Positions 11,757-21,123 of a DNA stretch of 64,000 nt are shown here, piece after piece. The translations under genes were made by a program, and so were the position numbers. Each line of letters begins with the position of its first letter. Within the stretch, counting starts at the first letter, position 1. The DNA comes from Branchinecta lynchi (lineage: Eukaryota > Arthropoda > Branchiopoda > Anostraca > Branchinectidae). The notes under the pieces were generated by a model that saw only the letters and a program-made list of their open reading frames with translations, searched no databases and was not told the origin of the DNA. The stretch is from contig JAKZAP010000017.1 in assembly GCA_023053575.1 (NCBI GenBank), positions 7,385,501 to 7,449,500 on the forward strand, given 5' to 3'.

Positions 11757-12307
11757 TAGTTATCTTGTCACAGTTCCTCCAAACATTTATATGTGGCCTC
11801 ACCAAAAAGTATGACTAGATAGTTTCCTTGAAGAGCCAGACCATGTTTTTATATGCTACCCAAAAGTCTCAAGCAGTAAGACTGGTTTGGTCTCAAACAG
11901 GGAGCGGCGAATCAGCATGGTACCAGATATACATAACAAAGTTACCCCTGTTGTTTGTATGGTTGAGAGTCTTGATTACCTCCTAGTAAACCAACCATTG
12001 CTAATTTTTTCTCATAAGAACCTGACATATGTTGTGTATATTTTGATGGCCTAGCCTACTACAAAGCGATTATTATTGGGTTTTTTTTATCAAGAAAATA
12101 TTCAATAGTTACCCATGAGTTGCGATTCTGCACGTTGACATTCTGCTTCTGCATGATCTATTTTGGTATACTGTCTGTGCAGATGGTGCCATTATGGGCT
12201 TACTGGTTAGTTTTTTTTGTAATCCTGTTCATTTACTGATTTCATTTGTGAAAATAAAGCAAACAAGAACATAGAATATGCACTGTGTAGGACAGAATCC
12301 ACAGTAG

Positions 12308-12861
12308 GTATCTGCAAAGGCAAACAGTGCAAGGATTGCTGTGATGATCGATTATTTGCTTGGTGTGCTAGCTTTTTGCAAGGGACCTAAGGCTGACTAT
12401 GTTCCAGGCTGTCGGGCATTCCATTCCCTTTTTGGCTCTTTTCACATGGTACAGGCAGGTCGATGCCAGTCCATTTTCTTCAGAAATACAGAATTGGACT
12501 GACATTCTCGTCAAAATACATTGAGGCTTGCTTGTTTCATATTTGAAGGCAAAGCAACAGACTTCTCTGTTGCAGTGTGTAAGATTATAGCTGGTAACAA
12601 CAACAACAAGCATGCAGACAAGATTGTAAACAAGATGTAGGCTATTTCCAGAAATCACAGGATCTGCGAAGGCAAAAAGTCCAAGGATTGCTTCTGGGAT
12701 TGACTATTTTCTTGGTAGGCTAGCTATTTGCAAGGACCTAAGGTTGAGTATGTTCCAGGCTGTATGGCTTTCTGTTCTCCATGGCTTTTTTTCACAAAGC
12801 CAGTCATTTTTCTTTGAAAATATAGAATCGGTATGTCATTCTTGTCGTAGTATATTGAGAC
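12308..12861. repeat. Pair of diverged direct repeats, ~350-bp period
   Basis: Segments 12308-12524 and 12661-12861 share CTGCAAAGGCAAA, CAAGGATTGCT, TTGCAAGG and TATGTTCCAGGCTGT in the same order and orientation. They are an old tandem duplication inside the TTAA element with no coding signal. Confidence 0.6.
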
Positions 12862-12869
12862 ATGATATG

Positions 12870-13640
12870 AACTTGGTCTTTTTAGGTTGTGAGAAGCCAA
12901 AGGACTAATTTGAATTAATAGGTGTGTGGTACTGCATATGTGGTGTATTTGCTCGGCTTTAGTTCTATTTATTCATTTTTTACCTTATTTTTTTGAAAAG
13001 CACAAGGGTAAAAAAGGCTTTCTTCTTTGCAACTCTTTGAGGAACCCTGAGTGCGCAATTTACTTGAATTAAAAGTGACTTATTTGCAGATGACTTGACT
13101 TCGCTACGCTAAAGTCTAGTTAATTTTTAGCCAGTTTAGGTCCATCGCTAGTTTGTCCTGTTTCTTCAGTATTATTTGAAGGTGCTTTACGGAAAATTGG
13201 TATAAGAGTATTCTACAAACCTGAAAAGATTCTGTCGATCCGTCGTTCCAAGAGGACCATGTGAACTTCATAAAAATTCCTCCATTGACTCCACTCCGTT
13301 GAAGAACACTGGAAGATTTTCTTGACACGGCAAGTCTTCTGGTTGTTACCCTTGTCAGTAGGCAGTCTTCTGAGCTGTTTTTATAATCAAGGATTGAGCG
13401 ACGACTGATATTTGCCATATCTGACCTCGACCAAAATATGAGCTTGAAAAATCACGTTTGGTCGGTATTTTAAAATTTCGCGGGCGAATTGTGGACGGAT
13501 TCACCATGGGAAAGCGTCCACATTCCCAACGTCCCTACTGAAGACTACTGTGGACAGAATGAAAATCCCTAATGGGTGTTGTAATAATTCAATGTGTTTG
13601 AATCTAAGATGTAAAAATAAGTTGCCTGTTCAGTTAAACT
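12870..13640. other. Right end of the TTAA element, no gene seen
   Basis: AT-rich sequence with one 100-codon minus-strand frame (13116-13418) that matches no family I recognise and looks incidental. It ends with the right TIR of the TTAA element. Confidence 0.4.
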
Positions 13641-13644
13641 TTAA

Positions 13645-14499
13645 AAGGATATATAGATCACAACACAGCCCTTAGAACTAAAGGTACAAATGACTTTGAA
13701 AAGGATTTCTTTAAGCTTATGAATAATGCTTGCTTTGGAAAAACTATGGAAAATGTAAGGAAGCGAGCGGATATGGAAATCATAACTGATAATAAAACAA
13801 GAGAAAAAATAATAAAGGCCCAACTTTAAATCTGAAATGATTTTCAGTGAAAACTTTTCAGTAGCAAGAATGTCAAAGGAAGAGATAAAATTAGACAAAC
13901 CCATGTACATCGGTTTTGCTGTATTAGAACTATCAAAGTTACTGATGTATGAATTCCATTATGGTTATATGAAGACTAAATATGGAGATAAAATTGATGT
14001 GTGTTATATGGATACTGATAGCTTTATATATGATATTAGAACCGAAGATTTTTTTTATCAAGATATCAAACAATATTTAAATGAGAGATTTGATATGTCT
14101 GATTATGAAAAAGATAATCCATACGGATTTCCTAATGTAAATAAGAAAGTTATAGGAATGATGAAAGATGAATTAGGTGGACAGGTTATAACAGAGTTTG
14201 TTAGATTAAGATCAAAAGTATATGCTTATTTAAAGGATTATCAAGATCAATCATAAGCTTGCAAAAAATTGAAAGGAATAAAAACGAATATACTTAAAGA
14301 TAAAATTACGATTCAAAACTATAAGGATCTACTGTTTGGAGATATCGAAAACCTTTCCGTAGCCCAATATAATTTACGATCATACAAACACAATATGTTC
14401 CTAGAAGAACAGAATAAAAAAGCTTTAGATCCTAAGGATGATAAAAGGATAGTATCAAGGGATAAATTTACAACTTTGCCTCTAGGTTATAAACATTAA
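13645..14499 (+). pseudogene. polB: Polinton family B DNA polymerase, C-palm and thumb part
   Basis: Resumes the polymerase immediately after the right [19 protein letters not shown] (about 13715-13760) is the motif B region and CYMDTDSFIYDI (about 14001-14036) carries the YxDTDS catalytic motif C. DDKRIVSRDKF and the terminal TLPLGYKH match the usual end of Polinton polymerases. Defects are a +1 shift between about 13827 and 13837 and an in-frame TAA at 14254-14256; downstream frame 14269-14499 is in register. The catalytic residues are preserved even though the gene is broken. Confidence 0.85.
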
Positions 14500-14504
14500 A
14501 ATTT

Positions 14505-14790
14505 CAAGTATATAGTTAAACACTTCAATTATATTGTTACACAGTTCAAGTATTTAGTTGAACAATTCAAGTATATAGTTAAACAATTCAAGTATATAGT
14601 CAAACAGTTCAAGTATGTAGTTAAACAATTTTAAGTATATAGTTAAACAATTCAAGTGTATAGTTAAATAATTCAAGTATATAGTTAAATAATTCAAGTA
14701 TATAGTTTAACAATTCAAGTATATAGTTAAAAAATCAAGTATATAGTTAAAAAAATATCAAGTATATACTTAAACAATTTAAGTATAAAG
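14505..14790 (+). repeat. 21-bp AT-rich tandem array
   Basis: About 13 imperfect copies of ACAATTCAAGTATATAGTTAA fill the gap between the polymerase end and the ATPase start. Units vary by substitutions and small indels, with no spacers of constant length, so it is a minisatellite and not a CRISPR. It could have served as a promoter-proximal or replication iteron; that is speculation. Confidence 0.8.
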
Positions 14791-14825
14791 TTGGTAAGTC
14801 TTGAATAAAAATTGTTGCTTAATAA

Positions 14826-15500
14826 ATGAGTGAAAAGGCTCCGATCAAAGTGTATGATTTTGGTGAAAAGAATAGTTATCAGAATAAACACAAACTTGAC
14901 CGTCAATGGCCATTTAGATTATTAATTTGTGGAAGTTCTGGAACAGGAAAAACCAATCTACTCTTGAACTTAATTTATGAATACATTTGTTTCAACCGAA
15001 TATACTTGTATGCAAAAGATCTTGAAGAAGATAAATATAAAGACCTTATAGACAATTAAAACACTTTGAAATCACATTGTAAAGCGACTATTTTATCAGT
15101 AAGTAATGACCTGAATGATATTATTGATGTTGACGACCTAGTCCCTAACCAAAACTCGATAATCTTTGATGATTTTGTTACTGAAAAAGACCAGAAGAAA
15201 ATAGAAGACTTATTCATAAGAGGAAGAAAGAAAAATGCCTCACTTGTTTATTTGTCACTGCGTTATCATAAAACCCCAAAGGTGGTGAGACTTCAATGTA
15301 ATTATTTCGCATTCTTTCAGTGCTCTAATCCATGAGAAATAAAATTAATCAGACAAAATCATGTATCTAATATAGACAATGAGAAATTTCTGAAACAATT
15401 TGGGGTTGCAACCAAAGGATACGGATTTTTCTTTATTGATTTAAAAACAAAAGATAAAGATTTGATTTATAGGAAAAACTTTGAAAAGTTTACTAGATAA
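14826..15500 (+). pseudogene. Polinton DNA-packaging ATPase (FtsK/HerA-like), two premature stops
   Basis: MSEKAPIKVYDFGEKN begins a frame of about 225 codons, the usual size of Polinton ATPases. Walker A is CGSSGTGKTNLL (residues ~37-48); Walker B is NSIIFDDF (about 15150-15175); a GRKKNASLVYLSLRYHKTPK sensor-like strand follows. The protein would pump DNA into capsids. A TAA at 15057-15059 and a TGA at 15333-15335 interrupt an otherwise single frame ending at 15500. It follows a 21-bp tandem array and is 16 bp upstream of the next gene. Confidence 0.8.
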
Positions 15501-15516
15501 TTTAGTTCTGTTATAA

Positions 15517-16074
15517 ATGAACAAATTCGGTAGTGTTGGAAAAAAGTTTAGTAACGAATCGAATGAAAAGAGAGTTACTGATGACAACGGTAATATTAAC
15601 CTACAAGATAAGAAAATTGTTAATTTAGGGGATGCGAAAGCAGACCAGGATGCATTAGTTTCAGATCCATGACTATTATTTTGAATCAATTTAAAGAAGA
15701 AATTACCGCTGAACAAGTGGGGGCAAATCAGTATCTTAGCGAATATATCAACAGGTTAACTGCGATACATGATTCTCCTGATAATTTATTGGTAAGGGTT
15801 ACAGATAAAGGGTTATTTGCAAAAGAAACAATTCGAGTTAATGAGAAAGAAATTAAAACTGAAAACAAATTGATAACAAATGTTCAAAACCCTAGAAACA
15901 AAAATGATGCTGTTAATTTAGCAACGTTAACTACGAATCTTTTAGATTATGAGAAAAAGCTTTTTGGTCAACACACCCATAATAATTTAATTGAAGCAAA
16001 GATTGCTGACCAACAAATCCATATCAATAATATTGAAAGAGCAGTAGTAAATATTTTAAAAAGGCTTTTAGAGC

Positions 16075-16075
<1 letters not shown>
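15517..16075 (+). pseudogene. Fibre-like Polinton protein, frameshifted and LINE-interrupted
   Basis: Begins MNKFGSVGKKFSNESNEK and contains two copies of a tail-fibre-like motif: KIVNLGDAKADQDALV near the start and LITNVQNPRNKNDAVN at about 15870-15920. Such N-L/V-x-D/N-P...DA-V repeats occur in trimeric phage tail fibres and some virus-like fibre proteins. The second half is rich in coiled-coil heptads (LLDYEKKLFG onward). A frameshift falls near 15660. At 16075 a LINE is inserted; the last ~50 bp of the frame appear to resume at about 17035. Attachment or spike function is inferred from the motif only. Confidence 0.5.
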
Positions 16076-16110
<35 letters not shown>

Positions 16111-17034
16111 TTATTTCAGCGTAAGCCATATAAACAACACACACAAAAAAAAAATATAACAAGCGAGTACAAACTATCTACATCATGGTGGCTCAGGGTC
16201 GAGCAAATGACTCCATATCGGAAGATTGAAGAATAGTGGGTTTGCAGCGAACTCCACTAAATCATTCCGCGACTCCATTAGACGACAAAAAAACGATGTT
16301 TTCAACTTCCTCTCAATTTCAGTAAATGTGCAACAATGGTTCGACACAAACGCTTGGCTGATGCTAGCTCGGAATTGTAGCTTTGCTAACCGACGGAAAA
16401 CACGCTTATAACAAGCTTCTACGTTCAAACGTGATCTTTTCGTATGGTTATACACCAGGGGTAACGCGAAAAATGAGTAGCAGTACGTCCTAAACAAATG
16501 CACTTTAACAGCAAGATTCACGTCGTTAAATTTCCAAATTAGGACGTTCCCCCGCTTACATAGGCTATGGGTAAGTTCTAAAATATGGCAATCATCCCGC
16601 ATCTTATTACTAATCCAAAAACCTAAATACTTAAACTCTGAAACGTAATCCAATGTACGCATAGAAAGCACCACCGGAAGACGGGGAAGATCACATCCGC
16701 TAGGAAGCAGAGCCATTGCTACGGTCTTTTTAACATTGAAAATAATATCAAAACTAGTTGCATAATGATCACAAACAGCAAGAAGACGGTTCAGTCCATG
16801 TACCGAAGGCGAGAGAATTACCAGGTCGTCAGCAAAGAAAATATGGTTAAAGCACTTGCCACCGATGAAACACCCAATATCAGCAATTTTCAGCTGTTCG
16901 GACAGACGGTCAACATAAACGGCATACAACAAAGGAGATAAAACCCCACCCTGGCGTAAACCATTCACCAGTGAAAATGAAGAACTAGAAGCGTCCCCCC
17001 ACTTCACACAAAACTTCTGATTCCTAAACCAAAA
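16076..17034 (-). mobile_element. 5'-truncated LINE with (TTA)n 3' tail
   Basis: Antisense LINE inserted in the fibre-like gene. Its 3' end at the left is a (TAA/TTA)n microsatellite (about 16075-16103), preceded on the minus strand by AAATAAAAAGTG. AGCT lies at both junctions (16072-16075 and 17035-17038), a possible very short target duplication. Only the RT C-terminal part remains. Confidence 0.75.
16183..17007 (-). pseudogene. LINE reverse transcriptase fragment (Jockey/L2-type superclade)
   Basis: An open frame of 274 residues with GLRQGGVLSPLLYAVYVDRL (motif B region), FFADDLVILSPSVHGLNRLL (motif C with catalytic aspartates), FNVKKTVAM and SEFKYLGFWI. The 5' part (fingers and endonuclease) is missing; the frame ends LLDPEPP. 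Because the frame is intact over its whole length this is likely one of the younger insertions here. The exact clade is uncertain. Confidence 0.75.
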
Positions 17035-17151
17035 AGCTAGTAAACGAATATACTGAATATACTAAAACCTGTTGACAAACCTTTCGTATCCAGAATAGAA
17101 AAAATGATGGCTGGTAAATAAATTTTATAAGATAAATTAATTCTCTAATAA

Positions 17152-17637
17152 ATGGATGGAACATTTGAATATACAGTTTATTTATCAAGTCTACAAAAGG
17201 CGAAGCTGAAGAAATGTTTTGACGCGAAACAAAAATGTCAGATTCGTGTAAGTCATAATAAACAGAATGAAAGAGAACCAGTAAAACTACTTTTACGCAA
17301 ACGACCGATTGATAAAACTGAAAAACTGAAGAGTGATAACAAAGGGTGTTATATTGATATATTATACCAACAGATGAGGAAAGCGACTCAAAAAGGTGGA
17401 TTACTTCCAGTTTTAATACCGTTAGCAATTAGACTTGGCAAGGCAGCGTTAAGAAGCAGAGTTGCTGCTTTAGGTACATTCGCTGGTAAGAAAATAGCGG
17501 ATAAAATAACCAACACAGGTGGAGCGCTAAAACTTCCTGGAACACAGAGAGTTGTGGGTAATGGTGTACGTGGTAGACCTAAGAAGGAAACCCATTCAAA
17601 TAACGGAGGAATTCAAAAAGAAGCAAAAGTAAAGTAG
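17152..17637 (+). CDS. Basic AT-hook protein with hydrophobic segment, Polinton core/minor capsid-like
   Basis: Intact 161-residue frame. The N-terminal part (to ~residue 80) is lysine-rich (YLSSLQKAKLKKCF). KGGLLPVLIPLAIRLGKAAL (about residues 83-102) and AALGTFAGKKIADKI form a hydrophobic, possibly membrane-active region, and GVRGRPKKE near the C terminus is a classic AT-hook core. Adenovirus pX/pVI-like and adintovirus small virion proteins combine a GG-hydrophobic segment with basic DNA-binding parts, so a DNA-condensing or membrane-lytic virion protein is plausible. It lies downstream of the fibre-like gene and upstream of a capsid-like scrap, as expected of a Polinton late block. The free cytoplasmic role, if any, is unknown. 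Confidence 0.6.
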   Translation: MDGTFEYTVYLSSLQKAKLKKCFDAKQKCQIRVSHNKQNEREPVKLLLRKRPIDKTEKLKSDNKGCYIDILYQQMRKATQKGGLLPVLIPLAIRLGKAALRSRVAALGTFAGKKIADKITNTGGALKLPGTQRVVGNGVRGRPKKETHSNNGGIQKEAKVK

Positions 17638-17699
17638 GACCTCTTACTATTTTTAGAGGTGCATTTTAGAGGTGTTTTCTCTATAGATACGCTACCCAA

Positions 17700-17890
17700 A
17701 CAGATAAATAGTATGGAATTTGGTGTAATAATTTCCTTTTGGTATAATAAAGACTATAACGGGCGATAGACAAAAGTTTGCTTCGTTAAATCGGGGTTTA
17801 TTTTTACACAGAAGGAATCAGATTCTGCAAACAGTTAGAAGTTGCAATTTTTCGGATTTAATAAACTTTAGATTGACGTACTTTTAATTT
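17700..17890 (+). pseudogene. Second Polinton capsid-like scrap
   Basis: FWYNKDYN at about 17730 echoes FWYKDYN in the minus-strand scrap at the start of the window. After a frameshift the sequence reads DRQKFASLNRGLFLHRRNQI and continues to a stop near 17886. This resembles the middle of Polinton capsid proteins. The N-terminal half is missing and the piece is short. Confidence 0.35.
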
Positions 17891-18909
17891 CGTCATGAAA
17901 GCAGAGTATGTCGAATGGACAAATAAAACCGTTTCACTCTACTTTCATAATGCAACAAAAGTATATTAAGACTACAGGTCAACTACACCCGAAAAAAAAA
18001 CGCCAAATAAGTCACGCCGGCAAACTGTCGTCTTCTTCAATATAAAAAGTCAACTCCGGATCTGTAAACTCCTGTCGGGTTAAATACCAAAAGTTTGTTA
18101 CGTCCGTAAGTCCATTAACAAAAAATGTTAAATGCACTGCCAAACCTGTTTTTCTCATTTTGTTTCTGAATAAACGTTTTTTTTACCTTGAAAATTACTT
18201 TTTTTGCTATTAATTTGGAAAAAATCTACTGTTTCTTCTTTGTTTTCTATAGCCACCACTGTTTGTCACTTTTTTCGACGGAAAGATTGTGATTTCATAG
18301 CTATATTTTTTCTTTTTCAATGGGACCGCAAAAAGACGCTCTGCTGATCGGCCTTTCACAAAATCTTGCCTGTGGCGCATGCATACTATTCTCTATTTAA
18401 AAGAACTGTGTGTCATTTACTTAGCGATTAGGCTTGGAATTTTTTAGATTCGAAACACATTAAAGGCTAGAGTACGGTAAGTAGTTAGATCTTGCCAGAC
18501 GAAGGCAGATTAAAAAAAATCCCCTGCGGCGCTAGCTTTAATTTGCCCAGGGTATACAGGCGTTGAAAGCTTTCCTCTCTAGCGAAAGCTGAAATGTAAA
18601 GCTGAGGTTATGAATGTAGGTCTATGTATAAACAAATTTTGATTACAAGAATAATTTCAGCTGATGCACTGCAGCTAGTTTACACCGGCTCTATTCTTTG
18701 TTGGCGGGGAACGTTGGCAACAGTTCATTTTTGTCGGTACGTGCGAGTCGTGTATTGCGATGCAGGAGTCGTTTAAATGAGGGATCTCACCTCCCCCTGG
18801 CCTGGGTGCTTCGGGCCATCCCTGGTGCTAGTCTCCATAGTGACTAGTCACAGATAGATTAAGTTTTCTGACAGGAACAGCTGAACAAAGCATTTATTAG
18901 GACTAACGA
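17891..18909. other. No gene recognised
   Basis: Mixed-composition sequence with no long frame and no clear terminal repeats. The Polinton probably ends within or before this stretch, but I could not find its terminal inverted repeat. Confidence 0.3.
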
Positions 18910-19084
18910 TTCGGGAAGACTACAAGCAGGAAGGGAAGGGAAGGCCATGGGGCTCTAGAAAAGCAGGCAGGCATGCTAGAACCAGGAAGGGCATACCTAC
19001 CCTTCCTGGTTTTAGTATACCTGCCTGTTTTACTTGTGCACCATGCCTTCCCTTCCCTCCTGCTTTTAGTTGATCCCTACCGAA
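18910..19084. mobile_element. Short foldback relative of the 4640-5139 element
   Basis: GCAGGAAGGGAAGGGAAGGC (about 18928) is mirrored by GCCTTCCCTTCCCTCCTGC (about 19043-19061), followed by TTTTAGTTGATCCC as in the larger relative. The centre is a tight palindrome (GGAAGGGCATACC / TACCCTTCC). Flanks contain ATTCGGG and CCGAATC, extending the inverted repeat. Confidence 0.65.
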
Positions 19085-19149
19085 TCTCTTGTTCTGTCGG
19101 ATTAAGAGGAAACGGGACAAACTAGTGACTTTATGGGAAACTGAAGCTG

Positions 19150-20520
19150 AAAGATGTTTTATTATTCAAATACCCGAAAAAAACTACTACCGAACTTCCG
19201 GCTTTTACCGGACTCTTTCGCTAGAATGAAACAAGCAGGGTCAAGAAGCAGATAGATCGAACCAATATGTCGGCATGCTTCACTATCGATACTAGAAACC
19301 AGTTGATCAAGCTTATAATCACTACCGAATTCTGGTTTTTGCCGCATCCTGGCTGAATATCGCTCCGGCAGAAAAATAGAGTAATTTATAGTAATGTCTC
19401 CATCCAGTGCCCGACACTCTAACCCAGGGGTTTCCAAACTTTTCCGTACCTTGTACGTCTAATCAAGGTTCTAAAAGATGGCGTAAAAGAGAACGTGAAA
19501 AAGACGATATTTATTATCATGAAGAATAAGGCATGCTCTGTAGAAATATATACAAAATCATTGAGACACTTGAGGCTGCTTTGTATAGCTATAATTTTAT
19601 CAAATCTCGGTCAGCCTGTTACTGTCTTTGGTTTTGATTTTCTCCGTTCTGCATCAAGCTGCATCGCAAACACTTTCGTCAGCTCAATTCGCAACCTGAA
19701 TGACAATATCACTTGCAATGTCTGATTCTTCTTAAAACCGTATTGATTGACATGGGGACAGATTTTACGGCAGTAGGCTACCCGTATGGAAATAATTCAA
19801 GTCGTCGTATTATGGGACAGTTTTCCAATTTTAAACAGTACAAAACAATTGGAAACGTTCGTACACAATTGTTTTTTTTACGATTGGAAACAGTTGTTTA
19901 CGATTGGAAACGGTTGTTTACGATTGGAAACAGTTGTTTACGATTCTAAACAGTTGTTTCCAATCGTTTGCGATTGTAAACAGTTGTTAACGATTGTATT
20001 TTTACGATTGAAACCGTTTACGATTGAAAACAACTGTTTGCAATTGCAAACGATTGGAAAAAATTGGAGACAACTGTTTACAATCGTAAACAACTATTAC
20101 TAATCGTAAACAACTTTTACTAATCGTAAACAACTGTTTCCAGTCATAAACAACTGTTTCCAGTCGTAAACATTATTTCATTGACTTTCACTAGGGCTTG
20201 TGAGCCGTCACTTAAACTGTCGGTAAAATGACGATGAAGATTTCGGTAAAATGACGATTTGGAAGCTATACAGACTAAATGGAATTTTTTTTTACCTTCG
20301 CATACCCCTTGCTAGGTTCGCGTACCCCTTTCGGTACGCGTACCACCGTTTGGAAACCACTGCTCTAACCGACTTCGGGTACAATTTTTCTCTTTCATGA
20401 ATTTCCAATTTTTGCCGAATTCCGGACGATATACTTGTCCAGCCGGAAAAACAGTAATCAGATACGGATTCAGCATTTCTCCTTGTCCAAATTAAATGGG
20501 CTATTTAGATTGAGACAAAT
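19150..20520 (-). repeat. Family B module fragment split by a hAT MITE
   Basis: Left part (19170-19424) and right part (20363-20500) contain degraded family B modules (CCGAATTCTGGTTTTTGCC, GCCGGAAAAACAG, GGATTCAGCATTTCTCC). The two halves are adjacent once the hAT element at 19425-20362 is discounted. Termini of the family B copy are not visible. Confidence 0.55.
19425..20362. mobile_element. Non-autonomous hAT element with 8-bp target duplication
   Basis: The 8-bp direct repeat CTCTAACC (19417-19424 and 20363-20370) flanks ends CAGGGGTTTCCAAAC and, reversed, CAGTGGTTTCCAAAC. Length 938 bp. Both the TSD length and the CAG-starting TIR are diagnostic of hAT transposons. No transposase. The interior (about 19850-20170) is a ~20-bp repeat, CGATTGGAAACAGTTGTTTA-like in the left half and inverted (ACAACTGTTTCCAGTCGTAA-like) in the right, so most of the element can fold back. 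Confidence 0.85.
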
Positions 20521-21123
20521 AGTTACAATTCTACCTAGACCAGTGTTACTGCTGAAGGCGTTGCCTAAAATCATAAGATCTCTTTGAAATATGTATTCTC
20601 TTTTCTTATCCAATATCGCTCGCACAATCAGTCACTGCTCTGTAATTCCTTTAGGATAGACTTCGCTTCCTTTCTTTTGTCGTTGACAAAGTGGAAGTCT
20701 TATTGTTTAACATGACGGGATGCGATCGAATTTGTTCGGCCATTCCCTTCGTTGAAGCCGGTTACCGTCTATTCCTATTTTGCTCTGAGTTACACTTATT
20801 TCAGTAGTAAGTCATCATTATTGCTGTTAATATTGCGGGTTAAACCAACTCTGGCCCAACCATGTCCGTTGGATGGTTCCTCCAAAATATCAACTGACAA
20901 CCCAACCATGTCCGTTGCCTGGCTCCTCCAAACTGACAACTGTGACAACTAACATGACTTTTAATTCTAAGAAAGTGAGAGGGAAAAATTCCTTGGTATC
21001 CAATCACAAACTGGGAAGTTTTGTTCCAGAGCAAAAAGAACAACGTGTTGCCCGTGTAGAAAAATTGTCGAATATCACATAGTTCGATACATATTTCAAC
21101 TCAAAGAGTAGAAAGGAATAGTT
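20521..21123. other. 3' flank of the fucosyltransferase exon, no gene seen
   Basis: This would contain the 3' UTR of the minus-strand fucosyltransferase. CCAACCATGTCCGTTG occurs twice (about 20858 and 20903), a short tandem duplication of about 45 bp. No clear AATAAA near the stop codon on the minus strand. Confidence 0.35.

Larger units (their letters stand above)
6806..13640. mobile_element. 6.8-kb TTAA-flanked insertion with short TIRs, no transposase seen
   Basis: TTAA at 6802-6805 and 13641-13644 flank a 6835-bp block. Its ends are AGTTTAACCGAAAAGG (left) and, in reverse complement, AGTTTAACTGAACAGG (right): 14 of 16 bases agree. On either side the polymerase reading frame is continuous across one TTAA copy, so the boundaries are exact to the base. 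TTAA duplications are known for piggyBac and Kolobok transposases; the TIR is not a piggyBac CCC-type end. No frame inside encodes a recognisable transposase. It carries a MITE, a foldback element and several diverged internal duplications, so it is an old non-autonomous or internally rewritten element. Confidence 0.8.

Noticed and set aside
11493..11759. Open frame with repeated RILTLRI units and its complement
   Set aside because: Both result from the 21-bp repeat units of the foldback element; there is no start context or family match.
6806..13640. Intron of the Polinton polymerase
   Set aside because: The ends are TTAA plus inverted AGTTTAAC repeats, not GT...AG, and Polinton polymerases are intronless.
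14505..14790. Regularly repeated array that could look like a CRISPR
   Set aside because: Units abut without spacers, are AT-rich and vary along the array; the context is a eukaryotic Polinton.
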